Translations under genes and position numbers: made by a program
Source: Flavobacterium algicola
GTDB taxonomy: Bacteria > Bacteroidota > Bacteroidia > Flavobacteriales > Flavobacteriaceae
Assembly: GCF_022399565.1 (NCBI RefSeq)
Contig: NZ_JAJTUT010000002.1
Span: forward strand, 992,001 to 1,056,000
Reading direction: 5' to 3'
Length of the DNA: 64,000 nt
The notes under the pieces: generated by a model
Seen by the model: the letters and a program-made list of their open reading frames with translations, nothing else
The model's database searches: none
What the model was told of the DNA's origin: nothing
Shown here: positions 27,166-36,017 of the stretch, one piece after another
Layout: the number at the start of each line of letters is the position of its first letter
Position numbering within the stretch: position 1 is the stretch's first letter

Positions 27166-27185
27166 TTGATTTTTGGTTTAAATCT

Positions 27186-27216
27186 CAAAATTACAATAAA
27201 TAATTGCGCTACTCAA
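27186..27216 (-). promoter_or_regulatory. Canonical promoter of pabB-tilS-dsbD
   Basis: Minus strand: TTG (27214-27216), 20-base spacer, TAATTTTG (27186-27193). It fits TTG-N(17-23)-TANNTTTG and ends 21 bases before the start codon. Confidence 0.75.
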
Positions 27217-27299
27217 AAAGAACCGATACAAAAAGGCTTTGTTTAACAAATTACTATCTAAACACTAAAAGTTATAGAAAAAGTACTAAATTACACTAT

Positions 27300-27307
27300 T
27301 ATTTTTG
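27300..27307 (+). promoter_or_regulatory. -7 box (TATTTTTG) of the DUF4349 lipoprotein gene
   Basis: Perfect TANNTTTG 36 bases before the start at 27343; no TTG at the -33 distance. Confidence 0.45.
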
Positions 27308-27342
27308 AGCAAGATATATCTGAACCATTAAACTAAAAATCA

Positions 27343-28236
27343 ATGAATAAAACATTTAGACATAGTTTACAAATCGCTGTAATATTCAGTCTTTTCGTCG
27401 GTTGCAAGAAACAAGAAAACAGTGAGGAGATGGCAATTATGATGTCAGACGGCAAAGCTATTTCATCTTCTGCTGCGGTCGATAAGCCTGGAAGCGACAG
27501 AAAATTCATTAGAACTGCAGATTTAAAGTTCAAAGTCAAAAATGTATTAAATTCGACTTATGCTATCGAAAATATAGCCAATAAATTTGACGGATTTGTA
27601 ATCTATACCAACTTGCAAAGCAATTATAGAGGTAGCTATAAAACCAAAATAAGTCAAGACAGTACATTAGAGACCACTCATTACGTAGTGGAAAATAATA
27701 TTACCATTCGGGTTCCTAATAGACAGTTAGACACTGTTCTTAAAGCGATTGCAAAACAAATTAACTTTTTACATTTTCGTACTATTACAGCTGAAGATGT
27801 TACTCTGCAGTTGAATTCAAATCAAAAATCACAGAGCAGAAATGCAAAAGCGGAGGATCGATTGAAAAAAGCGATAACCACCAAAGGGAAAAAGTTAAGT
27901 GATATTGTCACAGCAGAAGACCATCTAGTTAGCAAAGAAGCTAATAAAGATAGTTTAGCAAATCGAAATCTAACCATTCAAGATAAGATTGATTTTAGCA
28001 CGATAACAATTGCGATGTATCAAGATGAATCAATTAAACAAGAAATGATTGCTAATTTACAAGATTACGAATATTATAAGCCGAATATTGGAATACGAAT
28101 AGTTGATGCCATGAAAGCGGGTTGGTATGTTTTACTCGATCTGATTGTATTTCTAATCAAAATTTGGTGGCTGTTACTACTTATTGGTGCCGCCTTTGTT
28201 GTTTATAGAAAAGTGCGAAAAAAGGATGATATTTAA
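27343..28236 (+). CDS. DUF4349 lipoprotein with C-terminal membrane helix
   Basis: A 297-residue protein: lipoprotein signal with Cys21 (LFVGC), then a DUF4349 domain beginning RKFIRTADLKFKVKNV and containing the NITIRVPNRQLD segment and a central coiled coil (about 165-205). It ends with a transmembrane helix near 263-285 and a basic tail. Being both lipidated and membrane-spanning is usual for this family. Function unknown; an envelope role is likely. Own promoter box, and a bidirectional terminator downstream. Confidence 0.8.
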   Translation: MNKTFRHSLQIAVIFSLFVGCKKQENSEEMAIMMSDGKAISSSAAVDKPGSDRKFIRTADLKFKVKNVLNSTYAIENIANKFDGFVIYTNLQSNYRGSYKTKISQDSTLETTHYVVENNITIRVPNRQLDTVLKAIAKQINFLHFRTITAEDVTLQLNSNQKSQSRNAKAEDRLKKAITTKGKKLSDIVTAEDHLVSKEANKDSLANRNLTIQDKIDFSTITIAMYQDESIKQEMIANLQDYEYYKPNIGIRIVDAMKAGWYVLLDLIVFLIKIWWLLLLIGAAFVVYRKVRKKDDI

Positions 28237-28250
28237 TCCAAAACATACCT

Positions 28251-28287
28251 AAAAAAAAACCGACACTTTAAAAGAGTCGGTTTTTTT
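28251..28287. terminator. Bidirectional terminator
   Basis: AAACCGAC-A-CTTT pairs with AAAG-A-GTCGGTTT, flanked by A8 and T7; between the DUF4349 gene and the convergent lipocalin gene. Confidence 0.9.
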
Positions 28288-28306
28288 ATGATTTTTAAAT
28301 AAGCTA

Positions 28307-28849
28307 TTATTTAGTGTGTTGTACCCAAATTAAATCTGCTGTATTATAACCTATTTCCTCTGCAATTTTCATATACTCTGAAGTAATTTCTAACGGAATT
28401 GATTTTTCACGTGACAATATCCATAAGTTATCTAGGCTATCTCCTGCAATTAGCGCATATTTATAATCTTCATCAATTGCAATCACATTATATCCTGCAT
28501 AAAATGGTCCGAAGAAAGAAACCTTAAGCATGGCAACATTCTCATTGCCTACAAACTTGGCTTTACCTGTACTTTTTTTCCATTTATCTTTCTCTACATC
28601 GTACCCTTTGTTTACGACCTTGATCTTACCACTTTTCATTAAAGAGTAGTCTGCGGTAGTATTATTTAAGCCTTCTTCAAATTTAAAATCAAGTCTGGCA
28701 ATTTCATACCATTTACCTAAGTATTTACTCTTATCAAAATCTTGAACTGCTTTCGCTTTCTCTGGAATCGTTTTTTTACTAGAACATGAACTAAGAATAA
28801 CTCCTACTCCAACTAATGCTAGTGCACCAACTATATGTCTCTTTTTCAT
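28307..28849 (-). CDS. Bacterial lipocalin (Blc-like), lipoprotein
   Basis: A 180-residue lipoprotein with Cys22 after ILSS. The lipocalin signature GKWYEIARLDF near 45-55 holds the conserved G-x-W and is followed by the usual eight-strand barrel segments: TADYSL, KIKVVNKGY, GKAKF, LKVSFFGPFYAGYNVIAID and YALIAG. The ending WILSREKSIP is also typical. Bacterial lipocalins sit in the outer membrane and bind fatty acids or lysophospholipids, helping membrane repair under stress. Single gene. Confidence 0.9.
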   Translation of the reverse strand: MKKRHIVGALALVGVGVILSSCSSKKTIPEKAKAVQDFDKSKYLGKWYEIARLDFKFEEGLNNTTADYSLMKSGKIKVVNKGYDVEKDKWKKSTGKAKFVGNENVAMLKVSFFGPFYAGYNVIAIDEDYKYALIAGDSLDNLWILSREKSIPLEITSEYMKIAEEIGYNTADLIWVQHTK

Positions 28850-28940
28850 AATGTATAATTTTTTTTATAAAAGTATGCAAAACATAAAGTTACTGTCTTA
28901 CAGAATTATTAATGAGATTTACAATATTATTTTTGAGCAT

Positions 28941-28971
28941 AAAAAAACCGTCAAATAAAATTTGACGGTTT
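28941..28971 (-). terminator. Terminator of lpdA
   Basis: AAACCGTCAAA pairs with TTTGACGGTTT around TAAAA; on the minus strand seven T follow. Confidence 0.9.
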
Positions 28972-28993
28972 CAGTAATTTTAGCACTATAAAA

Positions 28994-30397
28994 TTATACG
29001 TGTAATGCTCTATTATCTGTAGCAGCCAATGCTGCTTCTTTTACTGCTTCTGCGAAAGTTGGATGTGCATGTGACATTCTAGAAATATCTTCAGCAGATG
29101 CTTTGTATTCCATTGCCACAACTGCTTCAGCAATTAAATCTGCTGTTCTAGCTCCAATCATATGAACTCCTAAAACCTCATCCGTTTTTTCATCGGCTAA
29201 GATTTTTACAAATCCATCTAAATCTCCGCTCGCTCTTGCACGACCTAAGGCTTTGAAAGGGAAGCTTCCCACTTTATATTTTGTTCCAGCAGCTTTTAGT
29301 TGCTCTTCTGTTTGTCCAACCGCAGCAACTTCTGGCCATGTATAGACAACACCTGGGATTAAGTTATAATCGATATGTGGTTTTTGTCCCGCTAAGATTT
29401 CAGCAACCATAGTTCCTTCTTCTTCAGCTTTATGAGCCAACATTGCTCCACGAACTACATCACCAATAGCATAAATATTAGAAGCAGAAGTTTGTAAATG
29501 ATCATTTACTTCGATTTGACCTCTTTCAGATATTTTAACTCCAGCTTTATCAGCATTTAAACCATCTGTATAAGGACGACGACCAACTGCAACTAATGCA
29601 TAATCACCTTCTAATGTAATTGTTTCTCCTTTAGCGTTCTCAGCTTGAACCGTTACCGCTTCACCTGCTCTCTCTACCGATTTTACTTTGTGAGAAACAT
29701 AGAATTTCATTCCTTGTTTTTTCAGTACTTTTGTCAATTCTTTTGACAATGAGCTGTCCATTCCTGGAATAATTCTATCCAAATATTCTACTACAGAAAC
29801 TTGTGCTCCTAAACGTAGGTAAACTTGACCTAATTCTATACCAATAACCCCACCACCAATAATAATTAAGTGCTTAGGCACTTCAGGAAGTTTTAAGGCT
29901 TCTGTAGAAGTAATAATTCTTTCTTTATCTATTTTAATAAATGGTAAAGAAGATGGTTTAGATCCTGTTGCGATAATTACATTTTTAGCTTCAATAGTTT
30001 CTGAAGTTCCATCTGCTTTTGCAACTGCAACATGTGTAGCATCAACAAAAGATCCCATACCTTCAAGTACGGTAATTTTGTTTTTATCCATTAAAAATTT
30101 TACTCCACCAGAAGTTTGATCTACAACTGCTTGTTTACGAGCAATCATTTTTTCAAGGTTCACTTTTACTTCACCAGATAGTTCGATTCCGTGGTCTTCA
30201 AAATGCTTAATTTCAGCATAATGATGAGAAGAAGCCAATAATGCTTTTGAAGGAATACATCCAACATTTAAGCAAGTACCTCCCAAAGTTGAATATTTTT
30301 CGATTATGGCTGTCTTAAAACCTAACTGTGCACAACGAATAGCTGATACATATCCGCCTGGTCCAGAACCAATGATGACTACGTCAAATGAACTCAT
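28994..30397 (-). CDS. lpdA: Dihydrolipoyl dehydrogenase (E3)
   Basis: A 467-residue flavoprotein disulfide reductase. FAD-binding GSGPGGY (10-16), redox cysteines Cys42 and Cys47 (GGTCLNVGC), NAD-binding IIGGGVIGIELG near 181-192, AIGDVV near 311, and the dimer-interface catalytic HAHPTFAE near 442-449. It reoxidises the lipoyl arm of pyruvate, 2-oxoglutarate and branched-chain dehydrogenase complexes and the glycine cleavage H protein. No E1/E2 gene is adjacent, so it may serve several complexes. Single gene with its own -7 box and terminator. Confidence 0.97.
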   Translation of the reverse strand: MSSFDVVIIGSGPGGYVSAIRCAQLGFKTAIIEKYSTLGGTCLNVGCIPSKALLASSHHYAEIKHFEDHGIELSGEVKVNLEKMIARKQAVVDQTSGGVKFLMDKNKITVLEGMGSFVDATHVAVAKADGTSETIEAKNVIIATGSKPSSLPFIKIDKERIITSTEALKLPEVPKHLIIIGGGVIGIELGQVYLRLGAQVSVVEYLDRIIPGMDSSLSKELTKVLKKQGMKFYVSHKVKSVERAGEAVTVQAENAKGETITLEGDYALVAVGRRPYTDGLNADKAGVKISERGQIEVNDHLQTSASNIYAIGDVVRGAMLAHKAEEEGTMVAEILAGQKPHIDYNLIPGVVYTWPEVAAVGQTEEQLKAAGTKYKVGSFPFKALGRARASGDLDGFVKILADEKTDEVLGVHMIGARTADLIAEAVVAMEYKASAEDISRMSHAHPTFAEAVKEAALAATDNRALHV

Positions 30398-30774
30398 AGT
30401 ATATTTTTTATGTGTAAATTAATTTTTTGTGAATACAAAATTAAGGAATTAAGTTTTGTTTAAACTTTAAACTTCAATATTTTTTGTTAAGAATTTGTGA
30501 CTTTTTATCGAATGTTTCCCTAATATGACTACATACTCATCAACGGGAATTCCGATTCGCTAAGAAAACTGCAATTTAGAACAACGACTTTATTAAATAT
30601 ACTGATGCAAGAGGGGAAATTGGAGAGATAATTATATAATTAACGAAGTTTAGCATCAACATTATTTAGAAAATCATGATTTTCAGCTGCTTCTTAAATA
30701 AGATTAAATATATTAAAAATAACACTGTAAAAGGTTAATTATGTTTTTAGGCAAAAGGTTAATCTGACTCATCA
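30398..30774. other. 377-base gap with -7 box, palindrome and direct repeat
   Basis: Holds the lpdA -7 box at 30436-30443 (TAATTTTG, minus strand), a perfect 16-base palindrome GAAAATCATGATTTTC at 30669-30684, and an 11-base direct repeat AAAAGGTTAAT at 30729-30739 and 30753-30763 (24-base period). No coding frame. Role of the repeats unknown. Confidence 0.5.
30436..30443 (-). promoter_or_regulatory. -7 box (TAATTTTG) of lpdA
   Basis: Perfect TANNTTTG on the minus strand, 39 bases upstream of the lpdA start. Confidence 0.45.
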
Positions 30775-31398
30775 TCATTCATCATCCTTACTTACAATTG
30801 TTCGAAAAGTCAAGTTGATTCGAGGTTTTAAAACTTTTGTCGAGGGCGGTAATCGATGCAGCCAGTGTTTTTGAGTTTCACCTTTCATCACCAGCAGACT
30901 TCCGTTCTCAAGGATAATTGATACGTTTTCTTTGCTTACTTTGTGTTTGAATGCAAATTTGCGTGTTGCTCCAAAACTCAAAGATGCAATTGCACCATTA
31001 TTTTTTAAATCTTTTTCGCCATCACTGTGCCAAGACATTCCTTCTGCTCCCGAGTGGTATAAATTTAATAAACACGAATTGTACGTTTCTCTGGTTTCTT
31101 TTTCCACCCGTTCTTTTATTTGCAATAAGCTGTTTGTAAAAAGTAACGCTTTTTTCGTCTTATTCGAATACGTATATTCAAAAGTCTTTTCACCGTACCA
31201 CGCAACTTTACGCTTTGTTACGATCAATTTTCCAAAGATGATAGCTTCATCATTTTTCCATTCTATTTCGTTTAGCAAAATATCAAAATAGTGATTGGCT
31301 TCCTCTTCTGAAAATAAAAATCCATAATAATTTACAGTACCTTCTCTGGGTAATAAATTATCATCAGGATTAAGCTCTGGTGTAAATAAATCAATCAT
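30775..31398 (-). CDS. AlkB-like Fe(II)/2-oxoglutarate dioxygenase
   Basis: 207 residues of the ALKBH2/ALKBH3-like branch. The double-stranded beta-helix core carries the iron ligands His124 and Asp126 (SWHSDGE) and a distal His (His181 in HRLPPS; His178 precedes it), and the 2-oxoglutarate-binding RINLTFR at 193-199. NLYHSGAEGMSWH is the classical lead-in. The family repairs 1-methyladenine and 3-methylcytosine in DNA or RNA by oxidative demethylation. It stands alone, without ada or other alkylation-repair genes nearby. Confidence 0.9.
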   Translation of the reverse strand: MIDLFTPELNPDDNLLPREGTVNYYGFLFSEEEANHYFDILLNEIEWKNDEAIIFGKLIVTKRKVAWYGEKTFEYTYSNKTKKALLFTNSLLQIKERVEKETRETYNSCLLNLYHSGAEGMSWHSDGEKDLKNNGAIASLSFGATRKFAFKHKVSKENVSIILENGSLLVMKGETQKHWLHRLPPSTKVLKPRINLTFRTIVSKDDE

Positions 31399-31496
31399 AC
31401 TTATTTCAAATCAAATGGTAATAAATCAATTATGATAAAAAATCAATAGCAGTTGTATTTTATTTCGAAAAATAAAAAGATAAACGTCTTATTAAA

Positions 31497-32186
31497 CTAA
31501 GCAATAAGTTTATTAACAAGTTCCAAGACGAGTTCTAATTGTGACTCTCTTGTCATATCAGAATTGTCAATTTCTATAGCATCATCAGCTTTAACTAGAG
31601 GAGAATTTTCACGGTGCGTGTCAATATAATCGCGTTCTACAACATTGTCATAAATTTCCTTAAATGTAATGGCATCGCCCTTTGCTACAAGTTCATCATA
31701 GCGACGTTGCGCTCTAGTTTGTGCATTTGCAGTCATGTAAAGTTTTAATTCTGCATCGGGAAAAACAACAGTACCAATATCCCTACCATCCATCACAATT
31801 CCTTTATCTTTTCCCATTTCTTGCTGTTGCTCTACCAATTTGGCACGAACTTCGGCTAATTCGGCTATTTTGCTAACAAAACCAGATACTTCAATAGTAC
31901 GTATCTCAGTTTCGACATCAACATCATTCAAAAACATGGCAGCAAATCCTACTTCTTGTTTGAACACAAATTTTAAGCCAATGGATGGCAAACTATTTAT
32001 TAAAGAACTAGTATCAAAATGCTCGCTAGTGATGTAACCATTTTGCATGGCATACCAAGTGATTGCACGGTACATTGCTCCCGTATCAACAAAAACATAT
32101 CCTAACTGCTTAGCTAGTTGTTTCGCTAAAGTACTTTTTCCTGTAGATGAAAATCCATCAATTGCTATGGTGATTTTTGAACTCAA
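31497..32186 (-). CDS. cmk: Cytidylate kinase
   Basis: 229 residues. P-loop GFSSTGKST (11-19), a Ser-rich variant common in Bacteroidetes; FVDTGAMYRAITW near 31-43; DGRDIGTVVFPDAELK near 133-148; AQRRYDEL and the C-terminal DNSDMT. Phosphorylates CMP and dCMP with ATP for nucleic-acid precursors. It starts 6 bases after the porQ stop, so it is translated from the porQ transcript. Confidence 0.96.
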   Translation of the reverse strand: MSSKITIAIDGFSSTGKSTLAKQLAKQLGYVFVDTGAMYRAITWYAMQNGYITSEHFDTSSLINSLPSIGLKFVFKQEVGFAAMFLNDVDVETEIRTIEVSGFVSKIAELAEVRAKLVEQQQEMGKDKGIVMDGRDIGTVVFPDAELKLYMTANAQTRAQRRYDELVAKGDAITFKEIYDNVVERDYIDTHRENSPLVKADDAIEIDNSDMTRESQLELVLELVNKLIA

Positions 32187-32192
32187 AATTTA

Positions 32193-33212
32193 TTATTGAA
32201 AATTAATAGTTAACCCAAATAGGCTTGTGTTTCCTGCCAAAGTATATCTAGAATAGGAGTAATTAAACTTTAACTTATTCATGCGCAACCCTAAACCCGC
32301 GGAGAATCCTGAAAAGTTACGCTGTTCTACGATTTTTAATTCTTGGGCACGTCTAAAATTATAACTTAACCGCAAATTAAAGGCTTTTTTAGGAAATAAT
32401 TCTGCTCCCAAGATAACATGTCTAAAAGCATTATTTAAGAATGAAACCTTTTCTTCTGTAGAATCTCCATCAATCGTAGCACTCGCACGTGACGGATTTG
32501 CAAACGACACATTCCATTGCTGTAAATTTTCCAAATTTAAATGCCAACGGATAGGTACATGCTCTAATTCTTGTGAAACTCCAAATATAATTTCTAGCGG
32601 TAATTGTTCATGGTTTCCCGAATAGGTTGTAAACTGTGTTCCTATATTACGTATTGCCAAACCCCAGTTGACATCATTGGCCTCATCAATATAAATTGCT
32701 CCAAAATCGATTGCTCCACCTAGTGAATTATACGTTTCTAGACTAGACGAAATTAATTTTGCATTGGCCCCAAGGTGTAGATTGGTATAGGGAACATTGT
32801 ATGCGTATCCAAATGAGAGGGCTATTTCACTTCCTGAAAAAGAAGCAGTACTTTGGCCATTCTCATCATACCCATCAAAATTACCGTAATTGACATAGCT
32901 CACACCCGCATGAAAGGTTTGTACATGACGGTCATAGGTATATGCGTAAGCGGCAGTCCCGTAGGTTACTTCTCCAAAATAACTCCCATAATTAATAGAC
33001 ATTTGGTTGTGCATCTCGGGATTAATAGATGCAGGATTAAAAATTCCCTGATTTACATCCTCATCATAAATTGTAACCGTCTTACCTCCTAGTGCAGCTT
33101 GTCTTGGTGAAGTTACCAAACTCAAAAACTGATACACGCTCTTACCTCCAATTTGTGAATGCGAGGTAGCAGATAGAAGCAAAAAAAAGTAAATAAGATG
33201 CTTTTTTAACAT
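32193..33212 (-). CDS. porQ: Type IX secretion system protein PorQ
   Basis: 339 residues with a signal peptide (MLKKHLIYFFLLLSATSHSQ) and an outer-membrane barrel pattern related to PorV and PorP. GGKSVYQFLSLVTSPRQAALGG at the start of the mature protein, given here as GGKSVYQFL and SPRQAALGG, and the NQGIFNPASINP motif are typical of PorQ. PorQ belongs to the T9SS attachment complex that handles cargo with C-terminal sorting domains. Start set at the signal-peptide Met (33212); a longer frame to 33320 would run through the lon terminator. Operon with cmk. Confidence 0.88.
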   Translation of the reverse strand: MLKKHLIYFFLLLSATSHSQIGGKSVYQFLSLVTSPRQAALGGKTVTIYDEDVNQGIFNPASINPEMHNQMSINYGSYFGEVTYGTAAYAYTYDRHVQTFHAGVSYVNYGNFDGYDENGQSTASFSGSEIALSFGYAYNVPYTNLHLGANAKLISSSLETYNSLGGAIDFGAIYIDEANDVNWGLAIRNIGTQFTTYSGNHEQLPLEIIFGVSQELEHVPIRWHLNLENLQQWNVSFANPSRASATIDGDSTEEKVSFLNNAFRHVILGAELFPKKAFNLRLSYNFRRAQELKIVEQRNFSGFSAGLGLRMNKLKFNYSYSRYTLAGNTSLFGLTINFQ

Positions 33213-33312
33213 GCTTAAATTTTCTTTAGTGGTATAAATTAAACGCAGTTGCGAAGATAAAATTATAAAACTATAATTAATTACTTTTCGAATAAATTCG
33301 AGATTAAATAGC

Positions 33313-33355
33313 AAAACCAAAGTTAAGAACTGTAACAGCTCCTAACTTTGGTTTT
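33313..33355. terminator. Long hairpin downstream of lon
   Basis: AAAACCAAAGTTA pairs with TAACTTTGGTTTT, and the inner part continues with CTGT/ACAG, giving a 43-base imperfect palindrome. It ends lon on the minus strand and lies just upstream of porQ. Confidence 0.8.
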
Positions 33356-33381
33356 TATATATAGAATAGAATCTTATCTAT

Positions 33382-35832
33382 TTATAACTTCTTTGCATTT
33401 TTCACATCTTGATCTGTAATAGCAATGGCTAATACTTCGCTCATCTCTTTGACAAAATGAAAAGTAAGACCAGCAACGTATTCTGGCTTAATTTCGTCAA
33501 TGTCATTTTTGTTTTCGTGACATAAGATTATTTCTTTGATGTTAGCTCTCTTTGCTGCCAATATCTTTTCTTTAATTCCACCTACTGGAAGTACTTTTCC
33601 TCTAAGTGTAATTTCACCAGTCATTGCTATGTTTTTCTTTACACGTTTCTGCGTAAATAAAGATACCAATGAAGTCAACATCGCAATTCCAGCACTAGGT
33701 CCATCTTTTGGCGTTGCTCCTTCTGGCACGTGAAGATGGATATTATATTTGGTAACGGTCTCTGGATTTAAACCTAGCAATTCTGCATTCGCTTTAATGT
33801 ACTCCAAAGCAATTGTAGCAGACTCTTTCATTACGGTACCTAAATTACCAGTGATGGTCATCGTTCCTTTACCTGGAGATATTAACGATTCTATAAATAA
33901 TATATCACCACCAACGCTTGTCCATGCAAGTCCTGTTACAACCCCTGCAACATCATTCGATTCATATTTATCTCTATCCATGCGAGAAGCTCCTAAAACG
34001 GAAATAATATCTGCATCCGTCACTTTTAAGTTGTATTCTTCTTCCATCGCCACAGATTTTGCGGCATTTCGGATAACTTGTGCTATTTTTGCTTCCAATC
34101 CACGTACACCAGACTCACGAGTATATCCTTCGATGATTTTCTCAAGCTGTTTTTTTCCAATGCTTAATTCCTTCGTCGTCATACCATGCTCTTTCAACTG
34201 ACGTGGAAAAAGATGTTGTTTGGCAATTTCTACTTTCTCTTCGATAGTGTAACCAGACATTTTAATAATTTCCATACGGTCGCGTAACGCAGGCTGAATG
34301 GCTGCCATATTATTTGACGTAGCAATAAACATCACTTTTGATAAATCATAACCTAGTTCTACAAAATTATCATAGAATGTACTGTTTTGTTCTGGATCTA
34401 AAACCTCTAACAAAGCTGAAGAAGGATCTCCTTGATTACTATTGGATAACTTATCAATCTCATCTAGTACAAAAACCGGATTAGAAGTTCCTGCCTTTTT
34501 CAAACTCTGAATGATACGTCCTGGCATAGCACCTACATAGGTTTTTCTATGTCCGCGTATTTCAGCTTCATCACGTAAGCCACCTAGAGAGATACGAACA
34601 TATTCTCTACCCAACGCCTCAGCAACTGATCGTCCAATTGAAGTCTTACCAACTCCCGGAGGTCCTGTTAAACATATAATTGGCGATTTCATATCGTTAC
34701 GCAACTTTAATACAGCTAAATGCTCTATCATACGTTTCTTGACATCTTCCAAACCAAAATGATCTCTGTCTAATATTTTTTGCGCTTTCTTTAAATCAAA
34801 ATTATCTTTTGAATATACATTCCAAGGTAACTCTAGTAATAATTCTAGGTAGTTTCTTTGAATTCCAAAATCGGGCGCTTGTGGATTCATACGGCGCATT
34901 TTGGAAAGTTCTTTTTCGAAATGTAATTTGGATTTCTCATCCCATTTCTTTGTTTTTGACTTTACCAACATTTCATCCATCTCCTCCTCTTGCGAAACGC
35001 CACCCAATTCTTCTTGAATGGTTTTCATTTGCTGGTGCAAGAAGTATTCTCTTTGTTGTTGGTCTAAGTCAAAACGAACTTTAGACTGAATATCGTTTTT
35101 AAGTTCCAATTTCTGCAACTCAATATTCATGTACTTCAAAGTTTCTAATGCTCTGTCCTTTAAATTATTTATAGCCAATAAATCTTGCTTCTCTTTAACC
35201 GTTAAATTTAAGTTTGAAGTAACAAAATTGACTAAGAACGATTGACTTTCGATATTCTTAATTGCAAAAGTAGCTTCACTAGGAATACTAGGACTCTCTT
35301 TTATAATCTGAATTGCCAATTCTTTAATAGAATCTAAAATCGCTAAAAATTCAGAATTCTTTGCTTTTGGTTTCTTTTCTATTACGTCCTTAATAGTTGC
35401 TGTCATATAAGGCTCTTCCGAAATAATTTCTTTAATTTCAAAACGCTTTTTACCTTGAATGATAACTGTTGTATTTCCGTCGGGCATTTTTAATACACGA
35501 AGAATACGGGCAACAGTTCCTACTTTATGAATGTCTTTTCGTGTAGGCTCTTCAACATCTTCATCAATTTGAGCTACAACACCAATAATTTTTCCAACCG
35601 CATTTGCATCGTCTATCAATTTAATTGATTTATCACGACCAGCCGTGATAGGAATTACAACACCTGGAAATAAGACCATATTGCGCAATGGAAGAATTGG
35701 AATCGTTTCGGGTAATACTTCATTCATCATTTCCTCCTCGTCCTCGGGAGTTAACAACGGAATTAATTCTGCTTGAGAATCAAGTTCTTGAAGTGACAGA
35801 TTGTCAATAGTACTTATTTTATGATTTGACAT
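33382..35832 (-). CDS. lon: ATP-dependent protease La
   Basis: 816 residues, full length. An N-terminal LON substrate domain (about 40-240) is followed by a coiled linker, the AAA+ module with Walker A GPPGVGKTS (390-398), Walker B VLDEIDK, and sensor residues, then the protease domain with the Ser713-Lys756 dyad (DGPSAG; GGIKEK), spaced 43 residues apart as in E. coli Lon. Degrades misfolded and regulatory proteins. It is transcribed alone; a -7 box lies at 35880-35887. The neighbouring porQ-cmk pair is separated by the long hairpin. Confidence 0.97.
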   Translation of the reverse strand: MSNHKISTIDNLSLQELDSQAELIPLLTPEDEEEMMNEVLPETIPILPLRNMVLFPGVVIPITAGRDKSIKLIDDANAVGKIIGVVAQIDEDVEEPTRKDIHKVGTVARILRVLKMPDGNTTVIIQGKKRFEIKEIISEEPYMTATIKDVIEKKPKAKNSEFLAILDSIKELAIQIIKESPSIPSEATFAIKNIESQSFLVNFVTSNLNLTVKEKQDLLAINNLKDRALETLKYMNIELQKLELKNDIQSKVRFDLDQQQREYFLHQQMKTIQEELGGVSQEEEMDEMLVKSKTKKWDEKSKLHFEKELSKMRRMNPQAPDFGIQRNYLELLLELPWNVYSKDNFDLKKAQKILDRDHFGLEDVKKRMIEHLAVLKLRNDMKSPIICLTGPPGVGKTSIGRSVAEALGREYVRISLGGLRDEAEIRGHRKTYVGAMPGRIIQSLKKAGTSNPVFVLDEIDKLSNSNQGDPSSALLEVLDPEQNSTFYDNFVELGYDLSKVMFIATSNNMAAIQPALRDRMEIIKMSGYTIEEKVEIAKQHLFPRQLKEHGMTTKELSIGKKQLEKIIEGYTRESGVRGLEAKIAQVIRNAAKSVAMEEEYNLKVTDADIISVLGASRMDRDKYESNDVAGVVTGLAWTSVGGDILFIESLISPGKGTMTITGNLGTVMKESATIALEYIKANAELLGLNPETVTKYNIHLHVPEGATPKDGPSAGIAMLTSLVSLFTQKRVKKNIAMTGEITLRGKVLPVGGIKEKILAAKRANIKEIILCHENKNDIDEIKPEYVAGLTFHFVKEMSEVLAIAITDQDVKNAKKL

Positions 35833-35879
35833 ATATGTAATTAAGTCATTTTGTCACCAAATAAATTAATATTCAGAAA

Positions 35880-35887
35880 CAAAGTTA
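35880..35887 (-). promoter_or_regulatory. -7 box (TAACTTTG) of lon
   Basis: Perfect TANNTTTG on the minus strand, 48 bases before the lon start; no heat-shock element recognised. Confidence 0.4.
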
Positions 35888-36017
35888 ATAGATATTGTAT
35901 TTTATATAGCTGATAATCAAATAGTAATAATATACTAAGATTAACTTCATCTAATAAAATCAATCATTATGCCACAAACAAAGTGCTGTCTGCGCTCATA
36001 ATTTTAAATTGGTAAGT

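Noticed and set aside
33749..34201. 150-codon antisense frame inside lon
   Set aside because: Shadow of the conserved Lon protease domain.
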